Of a stretch of 19,680 bases of DNA, positions 14,217-19,680 are shown piece by piece. The stretch's first letter is position 1. Each line of letters begins with the position of its first letter. The stretch lies in assembly GCA_016292575.1 (NCBI GenBank), contig JAEDIH010000019.1, positions 1 through 19,680 of the forward strand, written 5' to 3'. Position numbers and translations under genes: made by a program. Origin of the DNA: Clostridiaceae bacterium. Lineage in GTDB: Bacteria > Bacillota > Clostridia > Oscillospirales > Acutalibacteraceae. Under the pieces are notes generated by a model. That model saw nothing but the letters and a program-made list of their open reading frames with translations, searched no databases and had not been told where the DNA came from.

Positions 14217-16307
14217 TCATCTTACGGAGAAAAGCAGCTCGCCATATGAGGGATACGGCCACTTCTCCTTGGGAGCGATCGTTTCAATTTCGTCAACAGA
14301 AATTCTCAGAGTTCTCATGTCGTCAAGAATTGTGGTCTTATAGAAATCGGCAAGCTCTGCAAAGCTTTCAATGGATTTTGACGAAAGCAGATCGTCCTCA
14401 AGCTTTCTGACCGCTCTGTATGCCGCGCCCATAAGAGCCGAAACGCTCTTGACCGTCTCTTTTTCATAGGTGCAGTCGGCCTCGGGCATGAACGCCGCCT
14501 TCTTTGCAGCACCATCGGCAAGCTCGCAGCAGAAGCCGCTCATTGCCGGCAAAATGTCCTTTCTCGCCATATCGAGCATGGTGAGTGCCTCAATGTTGAT
14601 GACCTTGCAGTAGTTTTCAAGGCGTACTTCGCGCCGTGCGGTAATTTCGGGAACAGTGAGAACCTTGTGATCCGTGAAGAGCTTAACGTTCTTAACGTCG
14701 AGCATATGAGCAAGAGCGTCCGGAGTTGTTTTGAGGTTTTTGAGTCCTCTTCTCTCTGCTTCGGCGATCCATGAATCATCATAGCCGTCACCGTTGAAGA
14801 TGATGCGCTTGTGCTCTTTAATGGTTCTCTTGATAAGCTCATGCAAAGCGCCCTCAAAGTCCTTAACGCCCTCAAGCTCGTCGGCAAACTGCTTGAGCTC
14901 CTCGGCAACCGAGGTGTTGAGAACGGTGTTTGCGCAGGAAACGGACGAGGCTGAGCCGAGCATACGGAACTCAAACTTGTTGCCGGTAAAAGCAAAGGGG
15001 CTGGTTCTGTTTCTGTCGGTGGTGTCCTTCGGGAACTTCGGCAGAGTATGAACGCCGATTTTCATAAGCTCTTTCTGCTTCGGGTCAAAGTGTTCGTCCT
15101 TTTCAATGGCGTCAAGAATTTCCGAAAGATCCGAGCCGAGGAACATTGAAACAATCGCCGGCGGTGCTTCGTTTGCGCCGAGTCTGTGGTCGTTGCCGGC
15201 GGAGGCAACGGAAATTCTCAAAAGCTCCTGATATTCGTCAACAGCCTTGATAACCGCGCAAAGGAAAAGCAAAAACTGTGCGTTTTCATACGGTGTTTCG
15301 CCCGGCTCAAGGAGGTTTACGCCGGTATCGGTCGAGATTGACCAGTTGTTGTGCTTACCGCTACCGTTAACGCCTGCAAACGGCTTTTCATGAAGCAGGC
15401 AAACCATGCCGTGCTTTTTGGCAACCTTCTGCATAATCTCCATGGTAAGCTGGTTGTGGTCGGCGGCAATGTTCGTTGTGGTGAAAACCGGAGCCATCTC
15501 ATGCTGAGCGGGAGCAACCTCGTTATGCTCCGTTTTTGCAAGGACTCCGACCTTCCAAAGCTCCTCGTTGAGGTCTTTCATGTATTCGGCAACGCGGGGC
15601 TTGATTGCACCGAAGTAATGGTCGTCAAGCTCCTGACCCTTGGGCGCGCGTGCGCCGAAAAGAGTTCTGCCTGTGTAAATGAGGTCTTTACGCTTGTTAT
15701 ACACCTTTTCGTCAACAAGGAAGTATTCCTGCTCGGGACCGACGGTGGTCTTTACGGACTTGACGTCCTCGTTTCCGAACAGCTTCAGAACACGCAGTGC
15801 CTGGCGGTTGATTGCCTCCATTGAGCGCAGAAGCGCGGTTTTCTGGTCAAGAGCCTCGCCGCCGTAGGAGCAGAAAACGGTCGGAATGCAGAGCACGCCA
15901 TCCTTGATGAAAGCGTAGCTTGTTGCGTCCCATGCGGTGTAGCCCCTTGCCTCAAAGGTTGCGCGCAGTCCGCCCGAGGGGAACGAGGAAGCGTCCGGTT
16001 CGCCCTTGATAAGCTCTTTTCCGGAAAATTCCATTATAACCTTGCCGTTTTTCGGCGAAATAAAGCTGTCGTGTTTTTCGGCGGTAACGCCGGTCATGGG
16101 CTGGAACCAATGAGTAAAATGAGTTGCGCCCTTTTCAATGGCCCAATCCTTCATTGCGTTTGCAACAACGTTTGCAACGCTTATTTCAAGGTGCTTTCCT
16201 TCCTTAATTGTTTTCTGAAGAATCTTGTAGGTTTCCTTGGGCAATCTTGCTTCCATTGCCGCGTCATCAAACACCATTGATCCGAAGAGTTCCGTTACGC
16301 TTTTCAT
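14217..16307 (-). CDS. glnN: Type III glutamine synthetase
   Basis: 696 residues, the typical length of GSIII, much longer than GSI/GSII. It makes glutamine from glutamate, ammonia and ATP. GSIII features are VTELFGSMVF at the N-terminus, FTHWFQPMTG (64-73), EFSGKELIKGEPDASSFPSGG (starting at 93), VGPEQEYFLVD (189-199), the ammonia/glutamate-site segment NEVAPAQHEMAPVF, FAGVNGSGKHNNWS (310-323), and RTSPFAFTGNKFEFR. The ATG is preceded by AAGGAAG with 9 bases spacing. Upstream lies a consensus promoter and a leader of about 150 bases with terminator-like hairpins, so transcription into the gene is probably controlled by attenuation. It leads an operon with asnB. Confidence 0.97.
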   Translation of the reverse strand: MKSVTELFGSMVFDDAAMEARLPKETYKILQKTIKEGKHLEISVANVVANAMKDWAIEKGATHFTHWFQPMTGVTAEKHDSFISPKNGKVIMEFSGKELIKGEPDASSFPSGGLRATFEARGYTAWDATSYAFIKDGVLCIPTVFCSYGGEALDQKTALLRSMEAINRQALRVLKLFGNEDVKSVKTTVGPEQEYFLVDEKVYNKRKDLIYTGRTLFGARAPKGQELDDHYFGAIKPRVAEYMKDLNEELWKVGVLAKTEHNEVAPAQHEMAPVFTTTNIAADHNQLTMEIMQKVAKKHGMVCLLHEKPFAGVNGSGKHNNWSISTDTGVNLLEPGETPYENAQFLLFLCAVIKAVDEYQELLRISVASAGNDHRLGANEAPPAIVSMFLGSDLSEILDAIEKDEHFDPKQKELMKIGVHTLPKFPKDTTDRNRTSPFAFTGNKFEFRMLGSASSVSCANTVLNTSVAEELKQFADELEGVKDFEGALHELIKRTIKEHKRIIFNGDGYDDSWIAEAERRGLKNLKTTPDALAHMLDVKNVKLFTDHKVLTVPEITARREVRLENYCKVINIEALTMLDMARKDILPAMSGFCCELADGAAKKAAFMPEADCTYEKETVKSVSALMGAAYRAVRKLEDDLLSSKSIESFAELADFYKTTILDDMRTLRISVDEIETIAPKEKWPYPSYGELLFSVR

Positions 16308-16329
16308 TGCTAAAAACTTCCTTTCCGAT

Positions 16330-16381
16330 AATAAAAGAGCGACAGGGACACACGCAGTTCCTGCGCGACGTCCTTGTCGCT
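16330..16381 (-). terminator. glnN: Leader terminator (attenuator) directly before glnN
   Basis: On the minus strand the arm AGCGACAAGGAC (16381-16370) pairs with GTCCCTGTCGCT (16349-16338), 12 pairs with one wobble, continued inward by a CGCAG/CTGCG stem with a GAA loop, and followed by CTTTTATTATC. This is an intrinsic terminator form sited between a strong promoter and the glnN ribosome site, so full-length transcription would need readthrough. Confidence 0.75.
16365..16380 (-). promoter_or_regulatory. glnN: Candidate antiterminator hairpin, loop AAGGAC
   Basis: On the minus strand GCGAC (16380-16376), hexaloop AAGGAC, GTCGC (16369-16365), five perfect pairs. It uses the 5' arm of the leader terminator, so the two structures exclude each other. 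The loop has A at position 1 and G at position 4, the pattern known for ANTAR-protein RNA targets. Confidence 0.5.
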
Positions 16382-16397
16382 GTTTTTATGTATTAAG

Positions 16398-16440
16398 CTC
16401 AAAAGCAAAAGCCGCAGACAAATATCCTTGTCCGCGGCTT
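16398..16440 (-). terminator. glnN: First leader hairpin of glnN, terminator-like
   Basis: On the minus strand a 13-pair stem (16440-16428 with 16421-16409, one G-U) with hexaloop GGAUAU, followed by TTGCTTTTGAG. The tail is T-rich but interrupted, so it may be a weak terminator or a pause/structural hairpin upstream of the main attenuator. Confidence 0.55.
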
Positions 16441-16449
16441 CCTTGTCGC
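16434..16449 (-). promoter_or_regulatory. glnN: Candidate small hairpin, loop AAGGAA
   Basis: On the minus strand GCGAC (16449-16445), hexaloop AAGGAA, GCCGC (16438-16434), with one A-C mismatch in the five-base stem. Its 3' arm is part of the 5' arm of the first terminator-like hairpin, repeating the layout of the downstream pair. The mismatch makes it weaker than the copy at 16365-16380. Confidence 0.3.
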
Positions 16450-16461
16450 TCTATGTCCTGT

Positions 16462-16490
16462 ATTCTACCACCGGTTTTTTGGTTTGTCAA
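16462..16490 (-). promoter_or_regulatory. glnN: Promoter of the glnN-asnB operon
   Basis: On the minus strand TTGACA (16490-16485), 17-base spacer, TAGAAT (16467-16462): a near-consensus housekeeping promoter. Transcription should start near 16455, just before the first AGCGACAAGGA copy, giving a leader of about 150 bases. Confidence 0.85.
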
Positions 16491-16521
16491 GGGGTTTTTG
16501 AAATTTTTTGAAAAACTCTAA

Positions 16522-16556
16522 TTATTAAAAACCGCCGACTAAAAAGTCAGCGGCTT
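16522..16556 (-). terminator. rplL: Terminator of the rplJ-rplL operon
   Basis: On the minus strand an 11-pair stem (16556-16546 with 16539-16529, two wobbles) with a six-base loop, followed by a TTTAATAATT tail. It lies about 20 bases beyond the rplL stop and before the glnN promoter. Confidence 0.85.
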
Positions 16557-16576
16557 TAAGTATTGTCAAAAAGTGA

Positions 16577-16948
16577 TTATTTAAGGGTAGCCTTTGCGCC
16601 TGCTTCTTCAAGCTTAGCCTTTGCAGCTTCAGCGTCGTCCTTGCCCATAGCTTCCTTAATAACCTTCGGTGCGCCGTCAACAGCTTCCTTGGCTTCCTTA
16701 AGACCAAGACCGGTAAGCTCACGAACAGCCTTGATAACAGCAATCTTGTTTGCACCGACTTCGGTAAGCTCAAGGTCAAACTCAGTCTTTTCTTCAGCAG
16801 CGGCAGCAGCCTCAACCGGACCTGCGGCAACAACGGCAGCAGCAGCGGAAACGCCGAACTCGTCTTCAACAGCGTGAACCAGCTCTGAAAGCTCAAGGAC
16901 TGTCAAAGTTTTCAAAGTATCAATAATAGCAGTAATTTTTTCTGACAT
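16577..16948 (-). CDS. rplL: 50S ribosomal protein L7/L12
   Basis: 123 residues, typical for L7/L12, the multi-copy stalk protein that recruits translational GTPases. The N-terminal dimer/L10-binding helices (1-32, MSEKITAIIDTLKTLTVLEL) are followed by an Ala-rich hinge (about 34-53) and the C-terminal factor-binding domain with EKTEFDLEL, NKIAVIKAVRELTGLGLKEA and the end EEAGAKATLK. ATG has GGAGGT 9 bases upstream. It follows rplJ by 42 bases and ends the operon at a hairpin terminator. Confidence 0.98.
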   Translation of the reverse strand: MSEKITAIIDTLKTLTVLELSELVHAVEDEFGVSAAAAVVAAGPVEAAAAAEEKTEFDLELTEVGANKIAVIKAVRELTGLGLKEAKEAVDGAPKVIKEAMGKDDAEAAKAKLEEAGAKATLK

Positions 16949-16990
16949 GGTAATTATACCTCCAATTTGTTAATATTAAGAAAAATCGTC

Positions 16991-17530
16991 TCACGCTTCT
17001 GCGGGAGCTTCTGCAGCTTCCTCGGCGGGAGCAGCTTCGCCGTCCTTGTCAACAATAGCCTGAACAGCACGGGCGAACGCGGAAATCGGAGCCTGGAAGG
17101 CGCCGAGTACCTGGGCAAGAAGAACTTCACGCGAGGGAAGCTTTGCAAGTCCGGTAATCTTTGCAACGTCAATAACTTCTTTGTCAATGAAGCCGTTTTT
17201 AACTTCAAAGCCGTTGTGTGTGTCTGCAAACTTGCAAAGAATGCGAGCAGCAGCAACGTAATCATCTGCACTGGTAGCGATAGCGGTTGTTCCGTCAAGA
17301 ACAGCCTCAAGACCGTTGAGTTCAGTCTCAGCGATTGCAAGGCGAAGAAGGGTGTTTTTAACAACCGTGTATTCAACGCCTGCCTCACGAAGCTCCTTAC
17401 GCAGAGCCGTGTCGTCGGTAACGGTAATACCCTTGTAATCAACGATTACGCCGGCGCACGCTGCGTTAAGGCGGGCAACAAGAGCTTCAACGATCTGCTT
17501 TTTCTGTTCCAAAACTTTTGCGCTTGGCAA
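16991..17530 (-). CDS. rplJ: 50S ribosomal protein L10
   Basis: 179 residues. L10 is the base of the ribosomal stalk, binding 23S rRNA and L7/L12 dimers. The start is clear from LPSAKVLEQKKQIVEAL, then AGVIVDYKGITV, LRKELREAGVEYTVVKNTLLRLA and DGTTAIATS; the C-terminal helix that binds L7/L12 ends in an Ala/Glu-rich tail. The start codon is TTG (17530-17528) about 10 bases after AGGAGG; the frame continues upstream into the leader without a homologous sequence. The gene has its own promoter and a long L10-type leader, as in many Firmicutes, so it is probably autoregulated by the L10-L12 complex. Confidence 0.96.
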   Translation of the reverse strand: MPSAKVLEQKKQIVEALVARLNAACAGVIVDYKGITVTDDTALRKELREAGVEYTVVKNTLLRLAIAETELNGLEAVLDGTTAIATSADDYVAAARILCKFADTHNGFEVKNGFIDKEVIDVAKITGLAKLPSREVLLAQVLGAFQAPISAFARAVQAIVDKDGEAAPAEEAAEAPAEA

Positions 17531-17584
17531 GATGAATTCACCTCCTGAAAAAATTTGGTTTTCAGCCGTACCCTTTAAGGTGAT

Positions 17585-17726
17585 AATATAAAAGCGCCCT
17601 TTCATCGAAAAGCCGAGAAAAGGCGCAACATAAAAATCAATAAAATTGAAATTATGCTGAAATTACCTCGGCAGGCGGCAAGGAACTTGCCTTTAAAAAA
17701 TCACCTGCTGTCTTAGGGGGACAGCT
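17585..17726 (-). promoter_or_regulatory. rplJ: Ribosomal L10 leader with attenuator
   Basis: In the 257-base gap between rplA and rplJ the minus strand contains the L10-leader signature: AAGACAGCAGG (17714-17704), an AAGGCAAG/CTTGCC hairpin, and CCTGCCGAGG (17675-17666), which form the L10(L12)4 binding structure in known leaders. Downstream GCGCCTTTTC (17626-17617) pairs with GAAAGGGCGC (17603-17594) and is followed by TTTTATATT, an intrinsic terminator. When L10-L12 is in excess it is expected to bind and reduce rplJL expression. Confidence 0.88.
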
Positions 17727-17731
17727 TGATT

Positions 17732-17760
17732 ATTATACCGCACGACCGAGGTCATGTCAA
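17732..17760 (-). promoter_or_regulatory. rplJ: Promoter of rplJ-rplL
   Basis: On the minus strand TTGACA (17760-17755), 17-base spacer, TATAAT (17737-17732): an exact consensus housekeeping promoter. It starts 27 bases after the rplA stop and drives the L10 leader. Confidence 0.9.
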
Positions 17761-17787
17761 GTATTTTTTTGGATAATTTTCCGTCAA

Positions 17788-18498
17788 TCAGCCCTGAGCG
17801 GCAGTTGAGCCGACCTTGGCGGGATTGATGCGGACTCCGGGACCCATTGTTGCGGAAACAACGCATGAGCGGATATACTGACCCTTTGCCGACGCGGGCT
17901 TAGCCTTGATGATAGCGTCAAGCAGAGTGGTAAAGTTTTCGTTAAGCTTATCCTTGCCGAACGAAGCCTTGCCTATGGGGCAGTGAATGATGTTGGTCTT
18001 ATCGAGACGGTACTCAATCTTACCGGCCTTTGCGTCGGTAACAGCCTGAGCAACGTTCGGAGTAACGGTGCCTGCCTTGGGAGAGGGCATGAGTCCGCGC
18101 GGTCCGAGAATTTTACCGAGACGACCGACAAGACCCATCATGTTGGGAGCGGCGATAGCAACGTCAAATTCCATCCAGCCCTCGCCCTGAATCCTTGCAA
18201 CAAGGTCTTCAGCGCCGACAACCTCTGCGCCTGCGGCTTCAGCTGCCTTTGCGTCGTCGCCCTTTGCAAAAACGGCAACGCGAACCTGCTTGCCCGTTCC
18301 GTTGGGAAGGACAACAGCACCGCGAACCTGCTGGTCGGCGTGACGGGAGTCAACACCGAGGCGGATATGGGCTTCGATGGTTTCGTCAAATTTTGCGGTT
18401 GCGGTCTTTACTGTGAGTTCGAGAGCGTCCGCAGGATCATAAAGTGTTGCTCTGTCAAAAAGCTTTGCGCTTTCAACATACTTTTTTCCATGTTTCAT
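17788..18498 (-). CDS. rplA: 50S ribosomal protein L1
   Basis: 236 residues, typical. L1 binds 23S rRNA at the mobile L1 stalk and often represses its own rplK-rplA mRNA. Hallmarks are MKHGKKYVESAKLFDR at the start, FDETIEAHIRLGVD, VRGAVVLPNGTGK, the MGLVGRLGKILGPRGLMPSPKAGTVT region and a final SATMGPGVRINPAKV. ATG is preceded by AGGAGG with 8 bases spacing. It follows rplK by 55 bases. No terminator is seen between it and the rplJ promoter. Confidence 0.98.
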   Translation of the reverse strand: MKHGKKYVESAKLFDRATLYDPADALELTVKTATAKFDETIEAHIRLGVDSRHADQQVRGAVVLPNGTGKQVRVAVFAKGDDAKAAEAAGAEVVGAEDLVARIQGEGWMEFDVAIAAPNMMGLVGRLGKILGPRGLMPSPKAGTVTPNVAQAVTDAKAGKIEYRLDKTNIIHCPIGKASFGKDKLNENFTTLLDAIIKAKPASAKGQYIRSCVVSATMGPGVRINPAKVGSTAAQG

Positions 18499-18553
18499 AA
18501 TTTCATCCTCCTATAGAGTGGTTAATCGGATTTTTCCTCCCACCCGGAAGCAT

Positions 18554-18979
18554 TCAGTCAGCGACTACAATGCCCATGCTGCGAGCAGTTCCGGCTATCA
18601 TACTCATAGCGCTTTCAATGCTTGCAGCGTTGAGATCGGGCATCTTCTGCTCTGCGATCTTTCTAACCTGCTCACCGGTAATTGTTGCGACCTTAGTTCT
18701 GTTCGGAACGCCTGAACCGCTTTCGATTCCGCAAGCCTTTTTGATAAGGACTGCCGCCGGCGGAGTTTTGGTTACGAATGAGAATGTGTGGTCGGCATAA
18801 ACTGTGATGACAACGGGAATGATGAGACCGATGTCATTCTTTGTACGCTCGTTGAATTCCTTTGTAAAAGCCATGATGTTAACGCCGTGCTGACCGAGAG
18901 CCGGTCCAACGGGCGGCGCCGGAGTAGCCTTTCCTGCCGGAATCTGGAGCTTAATTAAGCCTACAACCTTTTGAGCCAT
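18554..18979 (-). CDS. rplK: 50S ribosomal protein L11
   Basis: 141 residues, exactly the usual size. L11 binds the GTPase-associated region of 23S rRNA. It begins MAQKVVGLIKLQIPAGKATP, followed by PPVGPALGQHGVNIMAF and the C-terminal rRNA-binding domain with VRKIAEQKMPDLNA and SMIAGTARSMGI. The open frame reaches 19051, but ATG 18979 has GGAGGT upstream and matches the universal N-terminus. It is between nusG and rplA, the conserved bacterial order. Confidence 0.98.
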   Translation of the reverse strand: MAQKVVGLIKLQIPAGKATPAPPVGPALGQHGVNIMAFTKEFNERTKNDIGLIIPVVITVYADHTFSFVTKTPPAAVLIKKACGIESGSGVPNRTKVATITGEQVRKIAEQKMPDLNAASIESAMSMIAGTARSMGIVVAD

Positions 18980-19042
18980 TTTTTGCACCTCCAAATATAT
19001 GTGGTTGATGGCGACTTGCACTGAGTTTTGCAAATCTCCCAC

Positions 19043-19062
19043 AGGGAGCAAAAGCGCTCCCT
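19043..19062 (-). other. Small hairpin between nusG and rplK
   Basis: AGGGAGC (19043-19049) pairs with GCTCCCT (19056-19062), seven perfect pairs with a six-base loop, in the 119-base nusG-rplK gap. There is no T tract on the minus strand, so it is not a normal terminator; it could be a processing or mRNA-stability structure. Nothing else is identifiable in the gap. Confidence 0.4.
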
Positions 19063-19098
19063 CGTCATAATAAACGGCAAAAGCCGAAAATTATCACA

Positions 19099-19668
19099 TT
19101 AATCAACTGCGACCTCAATCTGGTCGAGTTCAAGCTCAACGGGGGTTTCCCTGCCGAGCATTGAGATCATTACGACAACGACCTGCTTTGTCAGATCAAT
19201 GCTGTCAACAATACCGCTGTAGCCGTCAAACGGACCGCTCAGGATATTGACAAGATCGCCGACCTTGTAGTTGACTTCGGTTGATCTCTGTTCAATTCCG
19301 AGCCTCAGAACCTCCTCGTCGGTGAGGGGAACAGGCTTGCTGCCCGGTCCGACAAAGCCCGTAACGCCGCGCGTATTGCGGATAACGTACCACGCCTCGT
19401 CGGTCATAGTGAGCTCCTCGTCTTCAAACTCGCTGCGCTTTCTGTAAGAACAGGCAACCTTAACCATAACATAGCCGGGGAAGAGCTTGCGCTCAACCTC
19501 CTTTTTGCTGTCGTCCTTAATCTCGGTAACAATCTCCGTCGGAATCCTTACCTCGAAGATCTGATCTTGCATCTTGCGGTTTTCAACAACCGTTTCAATG
19601 TTTGAGGCTACCTTGTTTTCGTAGCCCGAATAGGTGTGCACAACAAACCATCTGGCGTTATCAGCCAT
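19099..19668 (-). CDS. nusG: Transcription termination/antitermination factor NusG
   Basis: 189 residues. NusG binds the RNA polymerase clamp and modulates pausing, termination and coupling with ribosomes. The NGN domain shows ARWFVVHTYSGYENKVA at the start, RKLFPGYVMVKV, WYVIRNTRGVTGFVG; the KOW domain follows at about residues 136-160 (VGDLVNILSGPFDGYSGIV) and ends in LELDQIEV. The NGN domain has a short acidic insert (EFEDEELTMTDE), common in Clostridia. The start has GGAGGTG at 19680-19674, at the very edge of the window; secE is expected just beyond. Confidence 0.98.
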   Translation of the reverse strand: MADNARWFVVHTYSGYENKVASNIETVVENRKMQDQIFEVRIPTEIVTEIKDDSKKEVERKLFPGYVMVKVACSYRKRSEFEDEELTMTDEAWYVIRNTRGVTGFVGPGSKPVPLTDEEVLRLGIEQRSTEVNYKVGDLVNILSGPFDGYSGIVDSIDLTKQVVVVMISMLGRETPVELELDQIEVAVD

Positions 19669-19680
19669 CGTTACACCTCC

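Larger units (their letters stand above)
16371..16450 (-). repeat. Repeated AGCGACAAGGA element in the glnN leader
   Basis: The 11-base AGCGACAAGGA occurs twice on the minus strand (16450-16440 and 16381-16371). A third related copy, GCGGACAAGGA, lies at 16435-16425. All three share GACAAGGA. Confidence 0.85.

Noticed and set aside
16308..16455. glnA-type glutamine riboswitch in the glnN leader
   Set aside because: I do not see its conserved core, and the class is known mainly from cyanobacteria; attenuator hairpins explain the sequence better.
18980..19051. Upstream extension of rplK
   Set aside because: L11 N-termini start at MAQKVVG; the extension lies across the ribosome site and an intergenic hairpin.
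1..19680. CRISPR arrays, IS elements, integrase or attachment sites
   Set aside because: No spaced direct repeats, transposase-like frames or terminal inverted repeats were found; the only clear repeats are the 11-base leader elements at 16371-16450.

Overview
The window looks like a chromosomal segment of an anaerobic Firmicute, most likely class Clostridia (an Oscillospirales/Ruminococcaceae-like gut or rumen organism). The evidence is a MecA-type adaptor, type III glutamine synthetase, Rnf-family membrane subunits, the L10-leader style of ribosomal regulation, strong AGGAGG ribosome binding sites, several TTG starts, and near-consensus TTGACA/TATAAT promoters with 17-base spacers. The genus is inference. 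There is no tRNA, rRNA, IS element, phage gene or CRISPR array, and no stretch above 300 bases lacks a gene.

Layout. (a) 156-4181, minus strand: a four-gene operon read from a promoter at 4153-4181, trmO (tRNA modification), an AEC-family permease with a TTG start, a GH27 alpha-galactosidase-like enzyme with a carbohydrate-binding-like domain inserted in its barrel, and a pyridoxamine-phosphate-oxidase-like flavoprotein. (b) 4219-5570: rpe on plus and a mecA-like gene on minus converge with no base between their stop codons. (c) 5614-9278, plus strand: a tight operon of three Rnf-family membrane subunits in the order D-E-A, without rnfC, rnfG or rnfB, followed by a membrane-anchored DUF4015 (glycoside-hydrolase-like) protein and a terminator. 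(d) 9289-12430, minus: glycogen phosphorylase then a HAD phosphatase. (e) 12525-16490, minus: glnN (GSIII) then asnB, read from a strong promoter through a leader of about 150 bases holding two terminator-like hairpins and repeated GACAAGGA elements. (f) 16522-19680, minus: nusG, rplK, rplA, then an internal promoter and L10-type leader, rplJ, rplL and a terminator.

The most unusual content is region (c). The three Rnf-like proteins are clearly homologous to RnfD, RnfE and RnfA, but three of the four cysteines that hold the intramembrane [2Fe-2S] cluster in canonical Rnf/NQR appear to be lost, the electron-input and electron-output subunits are absent from the locus, and basic cytoplasmic tails are present. 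Intact frames, overlapping stops/starts and good ribosome binding sites argue that this is a maintained, repurposed Rnf-core complex and not a decaying relic. The second is the glnN-asnB leader, which looks like a transcription attenuator in which small GCGAC-hexaloop hairpins compete with terminators; this logic resembles ANTAR-protein antitermination sites but is not proven to be one.

The rest is housekeeping: ribosome and transcription (nusG, rplKAJL), nitrogen assimilation (glnN-asnB), storage glucan breakdown (glgP), pentose phosphate pathway (rpe), tRNA modification (trmO) and Clp-adaptor proteolysis (mecA).
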